NCBI GenBank assembly: GCA_964428355.1
Contig: CAYRYU010000014.1
Location: forward strand, 34,471-98,470
Origin: CAYRYU01 sp964428355
GTDB taxonomy: Bacteria; Muiribacteriota; Ozemobacteria; Ozemobacterales; Ozemobacteraceae
Direction: 5' to 3'
DNA: 64,000 bases
The notes under the pieces are model-generated. The model was not told the origin of the DNA. It did no database searches and was given only the letters and a program-made list of their open reading frames with translations. The translations under genes were made by a program, and so were the position numbers. Within the stretch, counting starts at the first letter, position 1. The number at the start of each line of letters is the position of its first letter. This document shows positions 8,438 through 16,315 of the stretch, piece after piece.

Positions 8438-8854
8438 TTACTTCTTCGCCTTTGCAGCGGCCGCCCTGGCGGCCGGCTTGGCGGTTCTGACGGGCTTCTT
8501 GGGCCCGAAGATCTGGTTGATGGCGGGGTAATAGCCCCCGGCTTTGTTGAATCCCACGTAGACGGTCATGAACAGCAGGAGCTCTTCCAGCTCCTCGCGG
8601 GTGATCCCCTGTTTCTTGGCCATCATGATGTGATTCGCGAACTGGGGGCCGTGGAGCTGCTCGACAATGTCGACCACGAGCGCGATCATGACCTTGGTTT
8701 TCTGGCTGAGCAGCGGGCGCCCGAAGGCTTCGCCCGAAACCCTGATGCAGAAATCGCCGAAGTCGGGGTCGAGGGTCCGAAGGCCCGCCTGGAGCTCAGC
8801 GTCTCCGAGAACGGCGTTGTCCCTGGGGGTGAGCGTCTTCTTCTTGTTCATCAT
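8438..8854 (-). CDS. Carboxymuconolactone decarboxylase (CMD)-family protein with Lys/Ala tail
   Basis: 138 residues. The core has the AhpD/CMD fold: the helix LLSQKTKVMIALVVDIVEQ, followed by ITREELEELLLFMTVYVGFNKAG, typical of CMD proteins. The CxxC of AhpD is absent, so a peroxidase role is unlikely. Residues 118-138 form a basic Ala/Lys tail (ending ARAAAAKAKK). The gene sits between the muconolactone-isomerase-like gene and the tautomerase gene with spacers of 16 and 23 bases, suggesting a shared small-molecule pathway. Whether it is a decarboxylase is not known. Confidence 0.83.
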   Translation of the reverse strand: MMNKKKTLTPRDNAVLGDAELQAGLRTLDPDFGDFCIRVSGEAFGRPLLSQKTKVMIALVVDIVEQLHGPQFANHIMMAKKQGITREELEELLLFMTVYVGFNKAGGYYPAINQIFGPKKPVRTAKPAARAAAAKAKK

Positions 8855-8870
8855 CGGTCAGGGCTCCCGC

Positions 8871-9164
8871 TCACTTCTGGGCGAAGAGAGCGCTGAAAGG
8901 CATGAACGGGCCCAGGGGGATGACCTCCCAGGAAGTGATATTGCCCTTGACCATGGGAAGGGTGTCGAGAACCTTCTTCGCCTCGTCGGCCGAAGGACTC
9001 TCCATGATCACGACGACTCCGCCGCCGTCAGGCCGCATGTAAACCTCGCGAAAGAGGCCGTCACCGTAGAGTTTCCAGGCCGCGCCCGCTTCATCCTTGA
9101 CGAGGGCATACATCTTTTCCTGGGTCACGCCGGGAAGAGGCTTTCCAAGTGCCAGAATCTTCAT
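8871..9164 (-). CDS. Muconolactone isomerase / YciI-like ferredoxin-fold protein
   Basis: 97 residues. The pattern MKILALGKPLPGVTQEKM, GDGLFREVYMRPDGGG, VVVIMESPSADEAKKVLDTLP and GNITSWEVIPLGPF resembles small dimeric alpha-beta-barrel proteins of the muconolactone delta-isomerase or YciI type. The family holds isomerases and proteins of unknown function; no catalytic residue can be assigned with certainty. It belongs to the same operon as the CMD and tautomerase genes. Confidence 0.7.
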   Translation of the reverse strand: MKILALGKPLPGVTQEKMYALVKDEAGAAWKLYGDGLFREVYMRPDGGGVVVIMESPSADEAKKVLDTLPMVKGNITSWEVIPLGPFMPFSALFAQK

Positions 9165-9207
9165 TTGATCGTTTCTCCTTGTTTGGGCTACGAATGTGAA
9201 AGGGCAG

Positions 9208-9230
9208 GGGAGGGGAAAGCTTCCCCTCCC
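9208..9230 (-). other. Perfect 10-bp-stem intergenic hairpin
   Basis: GGGAGGGGAA (9208-9217) and TTCCCCTCCC (9221-9230) form a perfect stem with a 3-base loop, between the lipoprotein gene (ends 9240) and the next gene (starts 9164). Read on the minus strand the following bases are only moderately T-rich, so this may be an attenuator or partial terminator within the operon. Confidence 0.6.
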
Positions 9231-9239
9231 TCCGCGGAA

Positions 9240-10106
9240 TTACCGGAATCGGACGCCTGGATAGGCGGACCCGACGTAACTGCTGATGCACTTGAAGATG
9301 AAGGGAACCTTCGGTTTCGCCAGGGCGGGATCGAGATCGGCGTTGGCGATCGTGGGCAGGAGTTTTTCCGCATCCTGGAGGCTCTGGAAGGTTTTCCACT
9401 CCTGGTCCGCCATGAAGATGGTGGGGGAGGTGTTGAGGGAAGGAACTTCATTGGGAAGTCCCTGATACAGGTCATAAACGAAGTTCGTGTCCTTGGCCCG
9501 GGCTATGCCGCTGATCGTGGTGAGTTCGTTCATGACTTTGTTTTCGCTTCCCGAGGCGGTTTTGAGCCAAAGCACCGCGTTGAGGGGACTGGCGGTGCGG
9601 TTTGCCTTGGTGGGGCTCTTGGAGGAATACATGACGGTGACGTTGAACTTGTTTCCACCGTCCGCGGAGGTTGCCAATAGCGGCTTGACGTTGTCCATGA
9701 AGATTTGGAACGCGGGGTTGGTGGAGGTCGCCATATGGAAACCGATCGCTTCCCTGCTCTTCCAGACTTCCTTGATCAGGAAGTAACAGGACGTGGCATT
9801 CAGGGTCGTGGTGGCGGGGTCGTAGATCGCCTCGCTCTGGAACAACTCGTAGCCGGCGCATCCCGCCTCGGCCTGTGAGCCGGGGAGGAAGTCCAGGATG
9901 AGCTTCTTGACCTTGTCGATATCGGCAGGATTTGCCACGCGGCAGAAACTGGCGACGTAGATGTATGCAGGGGCAGGGGCCGGAGCATAGACCACTTCGT
10001 CGTTGTCATCGTGGAACGGGCCGAAAGCGTTGCAGCCGGAAAGTGCGACGATGATCGAAAGGACTGCTGCAAAAACGAACAATGAACGGACAACCTTGGT
10101 AACCAT
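9240..10106 (-). CDS. Lipoprotein with two antibiotic-biosynthesis-monooxygenase (ABM)-like domains
   Basis: 288 residues. A signal peptide ends in the lipobox LSGC (Cys25), so the protein should be lipid-anchored. Residues 48-145 resemble an ABM domain (IYVASFCRVANPADIDKVK, AGCAGYELFQSEAIYDP, EVWKSREAIGFHM, the usual His being present). Residues 160-280 repeat the pattern in a weaker form (VLWLKTASGSENKVMNEL, DQEWKTFQSLQDAEKLL). ABM proteins are cofactor-free oxygenases or binding proteins; a membrane-anchored double form is uncommon. It is the only clearly exported product in this operon. Confidence 0.75.
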   Translation of the reverse strand: MVTKVVRSLFVFAAVLSIIVALSGCNAFGPFHDDNDEVVYAPAPAPAYIYVASFCRVANPADIDKVKKLILDFLPGSQAEAGCAGYELFQSEAIYDPATTTLNATSCYFLIKEVWKSREAIGFHMATSTNPAFQIFMDNVKPLLATSADGGNKFNVTVMYSSKSPTKANRTASPLNAVLWLKTASGSENKVMNELTTISGIARAKDTNFVYDLYQGLPNEVPSLNTSPTIFMADQEWKTFQSLQDAEKLLPTIANADLDPALAKPKVPFIFKCISSYVGSAYPGVRFR

Positions 10107-10133
10107 CTGATGTTCTTCTCCTGTTATTTTTTT

Positions 10134-10487
10134 CTACTGATTTTTCTGACAAGGGTTGGGAATGACGACTTCTATGAGGTGAAGGGGCTGGTCGCCCAGG
10201 ACTTCCAGACTATGGGGAACCTTCGGGTAGGAAGCGAAGAAATCCCCGGGAACCATTTCCTGGGGCTTATCTTCGACCACGAGCCTCATCTTCCCGGACC
10301 GGACGAAGGTGAGCCGGATCTCGTCGTGCGTGTGGTTGGGGCGTTTGTCTCCCGGGTTGAACTTCAGGAGAAAAACCTGCCCGCCGCAGTCGGGAAGATC
10401 GATCGCCTCGTTGAGGCCTTCCGAGCCGGAAATGAAGCGGTTGCGAAAGGGGATCTGGGGAAACCCGGGGATTACCAACTTCTTCAC
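10134..10487 (-). CDS. Cupin-domain protein
   Basis: 117 residues from a GTG at 10487. The cupin motif 1 is PNHTHDEIRLTFVRSGKMRL, with two His and one Glu for metal binding, and motif 2 is PGDFFASYPKVPHSLEVLG. It is a single conserved beta-barrel domain. The substrate is unknown; small cupins may be isomerases, dioxygenases or sensors. The AAGGAGG upstream is about 14 bases away, so the start is uncertain by a few codons. It is separated from the ThDP-enzyme gene by a 160-base spacer that contains an inverted repeat. Confidence 0.78.
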   Translation of the reverse strand: MKKLVIPGFPQIPFRNRFISGSEGLNEAIDLPDCGGQVFLLKFNPGDKRPNHTHDEIRLTFVRSGKMRLVVEDKPQEMVPGDFFASYPKVPHSLEVLGDQPLHLIEVVIPNPCQKNQ

Positions 10488-10516
10488 TGCTTTTTCAAAC
10501 GCCTCCTTTTGGGCTC

Positions 10517-10607
10517 ACCACAAAGTCACAAAGCCACGAAGCGCACAAAGGAAGAAATCCGGGAATTCCCCCTCCGTGCCCTTGGTGATCTCGGTGTCTT
10601 TGTGTTG
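10517..10607. repeat. CACAAAG/CTTTGTG-type intergenic inverted repeat, copy 1
   Basis: The left arm (from 10517, ACCACAAAGTCACAAAGCC) is partly complementary to the right arm (10570-10607, containing TCGGTGTCTTTGTGTTG). The arms have the purine-rich, roughly 7-base periodic texture of a dispersed element seen again at 19883 and 49301. It lies in a non-coding spacer inside the operon. Confidence 0.6.
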
Positions 10608-10647
10608 ATCTCCCCTCGGGAAGATCGATAGGTCCTTTCCCAAGTTC

Positions 10648-12303
10648 CTAGACCCTTCCAAGTTCGAACGGGGGATAGACCTCGGATTCGTGGACCACGT
10701 CGATCAGGCAGGGCTTGTTGGAAGCGACCGCCTTCTTGAAGACGCCCTCGAAATCCTCGAGTTTCTCGACCCGGTACCCATCGGCTCCGCAAGCCTTGGC
10801 GTACATCACGTAATCCGGGTTCTTGAATTTCATGTAGGCGTGCCGCCCGAACATGTCGATCAGGAACTTCTTGATCACGTTGAATTCACCGTTGTTGAAG
10901 ATCACCCAGGTGACCGGGATGTTGTTCTCGACCGCGGTCAGAAGTTCGAACCCGGCCATGAGGTAGTCACCGTCGCCGCACCCCGCCACGACGACCTTGT
11001 CGGGGTTGGCGGCCTTGATGCCGATCGCGGCGTTAACGTGGCTCGCCATCGGGCCGAAGCTTCCCGGGTTCTGGTACCGCTGGTTCTGGTTCAGCTGCAG
11101 GTAGCAGTTGAGCCAGAGCATGTTCGAACCGGCGTCACCGAGCACGATGGCGTTCTCGGGAAGGTTCTTCGACATGATCTTGACCATCTCGGCGGGATGG
11201 ATCTTCTTGCCGGGGTTCGTCACCGGTTTGTCGGTGTGAAACTCTTTCTCGAGCTTGACCTTCTCGACAGATTTGACACGCTTGGATAGCTCTTCCCCGA
11301 TGCCCATGATCGCGGGCTTGGCATCGCTGACCAGGCCGATCTGCGCCGGGTAGACCTTGTCGATCTCTTCCCTGTCGATGTTGACGTGGATGAGAGTCTT
11401 GTCGACGTAGAGGTCAGGTTTGAAGGCGAACGTGGCATTCTGCGCGAAGGAATTTCCGATCGCCAGGACCACCTTCGCTTTCGCGAAATACTTCTTCGCG
11501 CCCGGGTCTCCGGAGGTTCCGTAAACCCCGAGGGCGAGGGGATGATTTTCGGGAAGGATGCCCTTGGAGTCCATGGTGGACACGAACGGGATCTGGTACT
11601 TCTCGACGAACTGCAGCAGGTCCTTCTCGGCGTGGCTCCGGATGCAGCCGTACCCCAGTATGGCAAGTATCGGCTCTTTCTTCTCGATCGCGGCGGCGAG
11701 CGTCTGGGCGATCTCGGCGAGCTTGAAACGGTCGGGAAGGACGGGCTTCTTGTGGATCGAGATCTCCCGGAAGTTGGAGACCTTGGCGATCGTGATATCC
11801 TTGGGGATGTGGATGTGAACCGGCCCGGGCCGTCCCTCGAAAGCCAGATTCACAGCTTCCTCGAGGATGTCGCAGGTCTGGTCGGGATGCTCGATGATGA
11901 AGGATTTCTTCGTCGTCGCCCCGAACATGGCATGGGAATCAGGGGTCCGGTGGATTCCGCCGGTGGACTCGTTCAGTGCTCCCTTTCCGCGCTGGGATTT
12001 CGAGGTGTACCCTGTGATGGCGAGCACGGGGAGCGAATCCGACAGCGCGACCGCCATTCCCGAAAAAAGGTTGAATGCTCCGGGGCCGCCGGTTGCAAAA
12101 CAAACCCCAAGACGGTCGGAGAACATCGCGTAGCCGCAGGCCATGAACGAAGCTCCCTGCTCGTTCTTGACTATAACGGTCTTGACCTTCTCGGACTTCT
12201 CGAGGGCGAGAAGCATGCTTCCGTTTACCTGTCCCGAACCTCCGAAGACGTGGGTGACACCCAGGAGTTCCAGGTTCTTTACGATACTCTCATTAACATC
12301 CAT
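10648..12303 (-). CDS. ThDP-dependent enzyme of the acetolactate synthase / benzoylformate decarboxylase superfamily
   Basis: 551 residues from the ATG at 12303; the frame is open further up, but that part overlaps the tautomerase gene. Three domains are evident: the PYR domain with the catalytic glutamate in VKNEQGASFMACGYA (Glu48), a central domain, and the PP domain with the ThDP/Mg motif GDGDYLMAGFEL followed by NNGEF. It resembles acetolactate synthase large subunits, but no regulatory subunit is encoded nearby and the context is not amino-acid biosynthesis. It may decarboxylate or ligate a 2-oxo acid arising from the neighbouring tautomerase and CMD reactions. The 8-base spacer to the upstream tautomerase implies tight coupling. 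Confidence 0.85.
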   Translation of the reverse strand: MDVNESIVKNLELLGVTHVFGGSGQVNGSMLLALEKSEKVKTVIVKNEQGASFMACGYAMFSDRLGVCFATGGPGAFNLFSGMAVALSDSLPVLAITGYTSKSQRGKGALNESTGGIHRTPDSHAMFGATTKKSFIIEHPDQTCDILEEAVNLAFEGRPGPVHIHIPKDITIAKVSNFREISIHKKPVLPDRFKLAEIAQTLAAAIEKKEPILAILGYGCIRSHAEKDLLQFVEKYQIPFVSTMDSKGILPENHPLALGVYGTSGDPGAKKYFAKAKVVLAIGNSFAQNATFAFKPDLYVDKTLIHVNIDREEIDKVYPAQIGLVSDAKPAIMGIGEELSKRVKSVEKVKLEKEFHTDKPVTNPGKKIHPAEMVKIMSKNLPENAIVLGDAGSNMLWLNCYLQLNQNQRYQNPGSFGPMASHVNAAIGIKAANPDKVVVAGCGDGDYLMAGFELLTAVENNIPVTWVIFNNGEFNVIKKFLIDMFGRHAYMKFKNPDYVMYAKACGADGYRVEKLEDFEGVFKKAVASNKPCLIDVVHESEVYPPFELGRV

Positions 12304-12311
12304 CGCTCCGC

Positions 12312-12539
12312 TCACTTTCCATCCTTGGGGCTGAAATTCCCCTTGGCGAATTGCGGCGGATTCTTCGAAAACAGCTTGCCACCCTTCGCGGCGCAATCGA
12401 GGGGATAGCCGTCGAAGAACATGTAGATCCGGTCTTCAGGGACATTCGTGGTCTGGGAAAAGAGCCGGATGAAATTTTCAGCTAGAAAGACTTTTTGATC
12501 CTCTGTAAGTTCAAGACTCTGTATGGTGATACAAGGCAC
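12312..12539 (-). CDS. Small tautomerase-like protein
   Basis: 75 residues from a GTG at 12539 with GGAGGGG upstream. Starts Met-Pro (MPCITIQSLELTEDQK), so Pro1 would be exposed, and continues NVPEDRIYMFFDGYPLDCAAKGG, parallel to the tautomerase encoded at 8109-8414 (KVPQEKIYVMFQDFPINSIAAGG). The two are clearly paralogous, but this one has no long basic tail. Its gene ends 8 bases before the ThDP enzyme, so the two may act in sequence. Confidence 0.82.
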   Translation of the reverse strand: MPCITIQSLELTEDQKVFLAENFIRLFSQTTNVPEDRIYMFFDGYPLDCAAKGGKLFSKNPPQFAKGNFSPKDGK

Positions 12540-12573
12540 AGGTCCCCTCCATTTCGGTAGTTGCGGATTTACG

Positions 12574-12599
12574 GCGCCCCCCCGAAACCGGGAGGGCGC
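12574..12599 (-). other. Intergenic hairpin after the DJ-1 gene
   Basis: GCGCCC and GGGCGC arms enclose a CCGAAACCGG-like centre in the 74-base spacer between the DJ-1 gene and the tautomerase gene. No T-tract follows on the minus strand; a role in mRNA processing is possible. Confidence 0.45.
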
Positions 12600-12613
12600 T
12601 CCGGTTCAATGAA

Positions 12614-13390
12614 TCACTTGAGGGTCGCGAGCACTTCGACGATCTTGTTGCCGTAGGCAATCGAGGATTCGACGGAAGTTCCGGTCACGAAGGGCCAATC
12701 GTATACCACGGTGGGATGGTCGCGGTTCGCCCAGATGTTGGCGACGCATTTTCCCTCGGGGCCGACCGCATCGCGGACGAGGGGTTCCAACGGCCACAGG
12801 AAACCGGGGGTGTGGACATTGGTCATCTTGTTGTCTCCCGATTCGCCGTACAGGTCATAGGTGAAATCGAAATCGGGGCCGTAGAAATCCCATTTGTCGG
12901 GATGGGCGGCGATCTTCTTTCCCCAGATGATGGATTTGCCCTCATTGAGGCAATTGCGGCAGTAAACCAGGGTGGTGACGGAATAGCAAAGTGCCCCGAT
13001 CAGCTTGTTGGTGTTGTAGGCTTCCATGATGAGCTTGTGAACGTTGTAGTTGTTGCACATGTCGATCATGGCTCCCAGGCCGCCGGTGAGGACGATGGCA
13101 TCATAATCCGCCATCTTGACATCCTTGTATTTCAGGGGTTTGGCCCACTCGTCGCCGTCGGTGAGTTCCTTGATGCGCTTGCAGACGTCGGGCGGATTGG
13201 TGTGGACCTTGATGATCGGATCGAAAAACTCGGGGTCGCAGCTCACCTTGAGGGGAAGGGGTTTCAGCCCGCGGGGAGTGGCGAGGGTGACCTTGTGGCC
13301 AGCCTTCTTGATGATGTCCCAGGGGGCTTGGAGCTCTTCGCCCCAGGTGCCGTAGTTGGTCGCGAGGATGATTACCTTCTTGCCTGCCAT
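12614..13390 (-). CDS. DJ-1/PfpI-family protein, large form
   Basis: 258 residues. The N-terminus KKVIILATNYGTWGEELQ and the nucleophile elbow LIGALCYSVTTLVYC (Cys-Tyr-Ser) place it in the DJ-1/type 1 glutamine-amidotransferase-like superfamily. At about 260 residues it is closer to the larger Hsp31-like members than to DJ-1 itself (about 190). The family includes glyoxalase III enzymes that turn methylglyoxal into lactate; this role is possible but not shown. A GG-rich hinge (IVLTGGLGAMIDMC) forms the substrate pocket. AAGGAG precedes the ATG. Confidence 0.83.
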   Translation of the reverse strand: MAGKKVIILATNYGTWGEELQAPWDIIKKAGHKVTLATPRGLKPLPLKVSCDPEFFDPIIKVHTNPPDVCKRIKELTDGDEWAKPLKYKDVKMADYDAIVLTGGLGAMIDMCNNYNVHKLIMEAYNTNKLIGALCYSVTTLVYCRNCLNEGKSIIWGKKIAAHPDKWDFYGPDFDFTYDLYGESGDNKMTNVHTPGFLWPLEPLVRDAVGPEGKCVANIWANRDHPTVVYDWPFVTGTSVESSIAYGNKIVEVLATLK

Positions 13391-13447
13391 TTGTAACTCC
13401 TTGTTTTGTTTTCCGCAAAACCCTTTCGGGTCTTGATCAGATCGAAT

Positions 13448-13789
13448 CTATGCCTTTTTCTTATTGGGGAAATCGCTCTCGGGTCGCGTGGGGTGGAAGA
13501 CGTCGATCGCCTCAGTCTCGCCGACCGCGGTGAAAGCGTGCGGAACGTTTGGCGGGATCATATAGGCGTCGCCTGCCCTCAATTCAGCCTTCTCGCCGCC
13601 GATGGTCATGCTGAAACCACCCTTGATGCAGTATCCGAACTGTTCGGAGGGGTGCTGGTGGAGCTTGACCTCGGATCCGTCGGCCATGTTCCAATGAAAA
13701 ACCGTCAGGTGGGTTCCCGTTCCGAGATGCTGGAAAATGACGCCTCCGCCGATGTTCTCCTTCTTGATCTTGTCATGAAAACAATACAT
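13448..13789 (-). CDS. Cupin-domain protein, first gene of the operon
   Basis: 113 residues. The ATG at 13789 is chosen over an upstream in-frame start because AGGAGG lies 5-6 bases before it. The cupin motifs are VKLHQHPSEQFGYCIKGGF and AGDAYMIPPNVPHAFTAVG with the expected metal-binding His, Glu and His. It appears to be the first gene of the long minus-strand run; 280 bases of non-coding DNA separate it from the divergent gene at 14070, which must hold the promoters for both directions. Confidence 0.8.
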   Translation of the reverse strand: MYCFHDKIKKENIGGGVIFQHLGTGTHLTVFHWNMADGSEVKLHQHPSEQFGYCIKGGFSMTIGGEKAELRAGDAYMIPPNVPHAFTAVGETEAIDVFHPTRPESDFPNKKKA

Positions 13790-14069
13790 TCTTCCTCCTG
13801 ATTGGGCGAAGATGAAACCGCCGAAAACCGGTTTTGTAAAATGCGTACCTTGCGCCAATTGAAGGTACCCCAACTGCCGGGCAAAAGGCAAGACTCTTCT
13901 TTCAATTAATTGCGAAAAAATTCACTCCCTTCCATCTAGTTTGGACCCAAAGGCGCTTTTGCCGTTCCGGTGCCAAATTTTATCCCTTCAGTGTGCGGAA
14001 AAGTTTCCCGGGAGGTTTGCTTTTTTCAACGCGGGCGATACCATTGACAATGAATAAGGAGTGCTTGCC
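13790..14069. other. Divergent intergenic region
   Basis: 280 bases, lower in GC than its surroundings, between the divergent cupin gene and the nucleotidyltransferase-fusion gene. It must carry two promoters. I see no pair of boxes close to consensus: TTGACA at 14044 is too near the start codon to serve the plus-strand gene. Confidence 0.5.
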
Positions 14070-16181
14070 ATGAAGCGTTCAACCCTTTCCCTCTGGCTGG
14101 TTTCCCTTCTTCTGGTCATCCTTCCCGCTTTCGGGAAAGAAGTTGCCAAGATAGGGATCTACGCAGGGACATTCGACCCGCTTCACGATGGTCATCTCAA
14201 TCTGGCCCGGGAAGCCGCGACCCACCTGGGGCTCGACAAGGTTCTCATCGTCCCCAACGCTTCCAACAAGCGGAAGCCAGGAATGTCTCCCCTGGCGGAA
14301 CGGCATCCCGCCATTGCGGACGCCCTTCGAGAACTGGGAGATTCCCGCCTCGAGCTTCTTCCCCAGGAGGCGATCGAAGCGGCGGATGCCGGGGGGCCAC
14401 CGGGCGACGCTCCCCGGAGACTTCTTGATGCCGCTTCGACCCGGCATCCCGGGGCAACCGTTTTCCAGATCCTGGGATCCGATTCCTTTTGGAAGATTCT
14501 CGAAAAAAATGACCTTCCCAAACCCGGGGAGAAATGGGTGATCGCGGTCAAACCTCGTGCAGGAGAGCCTCCCCTGGATCCCAGGATCGTCGGACCGCTC
14601 CAGCAAAAGGGCATTCTGACAATCCTTCCCGAGGGGGAAAAGGAGTTGTCCTCGACCGCCGTCCGGAAAGCCGCAAAGGCCGGGAACTGGGTCTTTTTGA
14701 AAGAGAACCTTTCCCCCGCCGTTTTTCGGCATGTCGTGCTGAACGGGATGTATGGAATCGCCTCCTCGCCTGGGTGGCTGGATGCGTTGCTCGCCCTCGA
14801 TCCCGACAACGACATCGGGTCCTTCTCTTCGGGGGCTGGGATGATACGTTGTTTCCCGATTCCTGCAGTGGGAAACCCGGGTGGAGGTTTTCCCGAGGTT
14901 TCCCCTGATTCCCATGCATGCTCGATCGATCCTGGAGAAAGGCACACACTGGGGGACCTTCAAGCCTATGTTCGACAACGCCTGACACCTTTGGGAATGA
15001 TGATCCTGGGTCATCACGAGGTGCGAATCCAACTTGTTAAGGGTCTCAGGAGCAGGGTGGGGGATTTACTGCTCCACCATGGCATCAGGAAGGCAATCGA
15101 GGTAACCCGTTCCCGGGACTACATAACTCTCGGTATCGTGCTTGGGAAAGACCGCTCAGGGGAATGGCGGGCCTTCATCGGCGACATCTATGGCCGCTCC
15201 CGGCTTCTCCACACGGAAGCGATGATCTCCGTTGCGCTTCGGTGTGCCCGCCGCCCTCCGGACGATTTCACGGTCGTGGATTTTCCCGCGGGGGTGAAGG
15301 AAGCCGACTTCCTCCGGGAAGTCTTTCGGAGCGCATTGGAACGGGTTCCCCCAGGGGTCTCGGATCTTGCGATCATCGGATATCACTGGAAGGTGCAACA
15401 GCAGATGAACCTTCGCCTTGCCGCCTGGAAGAGGTATCCCAGCCATTGGTCGGTCCTTGATGGGCGGATCGCGGCAGGGATGGCACGATTCAAGCCCGAG
15501 ATGCGTCGTCCCCAAACATTGCCCCAGTGGCCGCGGCGCCATTTCGAGGGCTGGGATCTCCCCTTCAGTTTCCTTTTTTTCCAAAACTCCCGTGGTGATC
15601 CTTTCACCGTGCTCCTCACCCGAAACGTCTACGGCGATCAGCTTCCCGCACTAATGGACGTCCTATATCGGGAAAAAGGGGTCAGAAGGTTCGTTCTATT
15701 CGGAAGTGGTGGAGCTCTTGACCCAGAACTGGCAATCGGAGACCTGGTCGCTCCCCGGGAAGTCTCTTCGAAATGCCTGGAAGGCCGCTTTGTTCCGGTT
15801 TCTTTCCGATGGGCTCCGGCCCGCTTGCGATCCCAGGAGGCGGAACGGCCTATCCGGTTTCACCGGTTTTTTTCCGTGTGGTCACCTCTTGAGGAAACTT
15901 CCTCGAGGATCGAATCCTTCCGCCGAGCCGGGGTCGGAGTCGTCGACGTCGAGCTGGGGTTCCTTCCCGTTTGGTTGAATTCAGTTGGGAAATCCCCCGT
16001 CGAAGTCCGATGCCTTACGATCGTCTCGGACCTTCCCGGTTCGGATCGCTCTCTGGAAAAGCTCTCCGAATCCGAAACCGAGCTCAACCAATCGTTCAGA
16101 AGCGCTGTTGATCGCATACTCCAGGAGTTCGATCTCGTTGCCCCCTCCGACCACCGGATCCCCCGGCTGGAAAGACCCTGA
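14070..16181 (+). CDS. Exported NadD-like nucleotidyltransferase fused to a nucleoside-phosphorylase-like domain
   Basis: 703 residues from the ATG at 14070 (AAGGAG at 14056-14061). Residues 1-22 form a signal peptide (LSLWLVSLLLVILPAFG). Residues 26-225 are a nucleotidyltransferase of the NMNAT/NadD group: YAGTFDPLHDGHLN contains the HxGH signature (His39, His42) and LSSTAVRKA (194-200) is the ISSTxIR motif. Residues 230-500 are unrecognised. Residues about 510-690 resemble the PNP/UDP phosphorylase fold: VLFGSGGALDPELAIGDLV, GVGVVDVELGFLP in place of the usual MEs/a segment, and IVSDLPG. Adenylyl transfer and nucleoside phosphorolysis together suggest NAD or nucleotide salvage, but an exported NadD is most unusual because ATP is scarce outside the cytoplasm. 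The uncleaved hydrophobic N-terminus could instead be a membrane anchor. Confidence 0.75.
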   Translation: MKRSTLSLWLVSLLLVILPAFGKEVAKIGIYAGTFDPLHDGHLNLAREAATHLGLDKVLIVPNASNKRKPGMSPLAERHPAIADALRELGDSRLELLPQEAIEAADAGGPPGDAPRRLLDAASTRHPGATVFQILGSDSFWKILEKNDLPKPGEKWVIAVKPRAGEPPLDPRIVGPLQQKGILTILPEGEKELSSTAVRKAAKAGNWVFLKENLSPAVFRHVVLNGMYGIASSPGWLDALLALDPDNDIGSFSSGAGMIRCFPIPAVGNPGGGFPEVSPDSHACSIDPGERHTLGDLQAYVRQRLTPLGMMILGHHEVRIQLVKGLRSRVGDLLLHHGIRKAIEVTRSRDYITLGIVLGKDRSGEWRAFIGDIYGRSRLLHTEAMISVALRCARRPPDDFTVVDFPAGVKEADFLREVFRSALERVPPGVSDLAIIGYHWKVQQQMNLRLAAWKRYPSHWSVLDGRIAAGMARFKPEMRRPQTLPQWPRRHFEGWDLPFSFLFFQNSRGDPFTVLLTRNVYGDQLPALMDVLYREKGVRRFVLFGSGGALDPELAIGDLVAPREVSSKCLEGRFVPVSFRWAPARLRSQEAERPIRFHRFFSVWSPLEETSSRIESFRRAGVGVVDVELGFLPVWLNSVGKSPVEVRCLTIVSDLPGSDRSLEKLSESETELNQSFRSAVDRILQEFDLVAPSDHRIPRLERP

Positions 16182-16315
16182 CCCCAGGCCCGAGTCCCTA
16201 CCCCAACCTGTGCCTTGAAGGCTCAAGTTTTCATTCCGCCCCCCCTTATCGCAAAGAAAATCCTGCATCCTGCCGATAATAGGGACGCAAATCTTCATTG
16301 ATGGGGGCTTGGCAG

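Noticed and set aside
8438..8854. AhpD-type peroxidase.
   Set aside because: The CxxC active site of AhpD is absent, so only the CMD fold is supported.
14041..14060. TTGACA at 14044 as a -35 box for the nucleotidyltransferase fusion gene.
   Set aside because: A -10 box would then fall inside the coding sequence.
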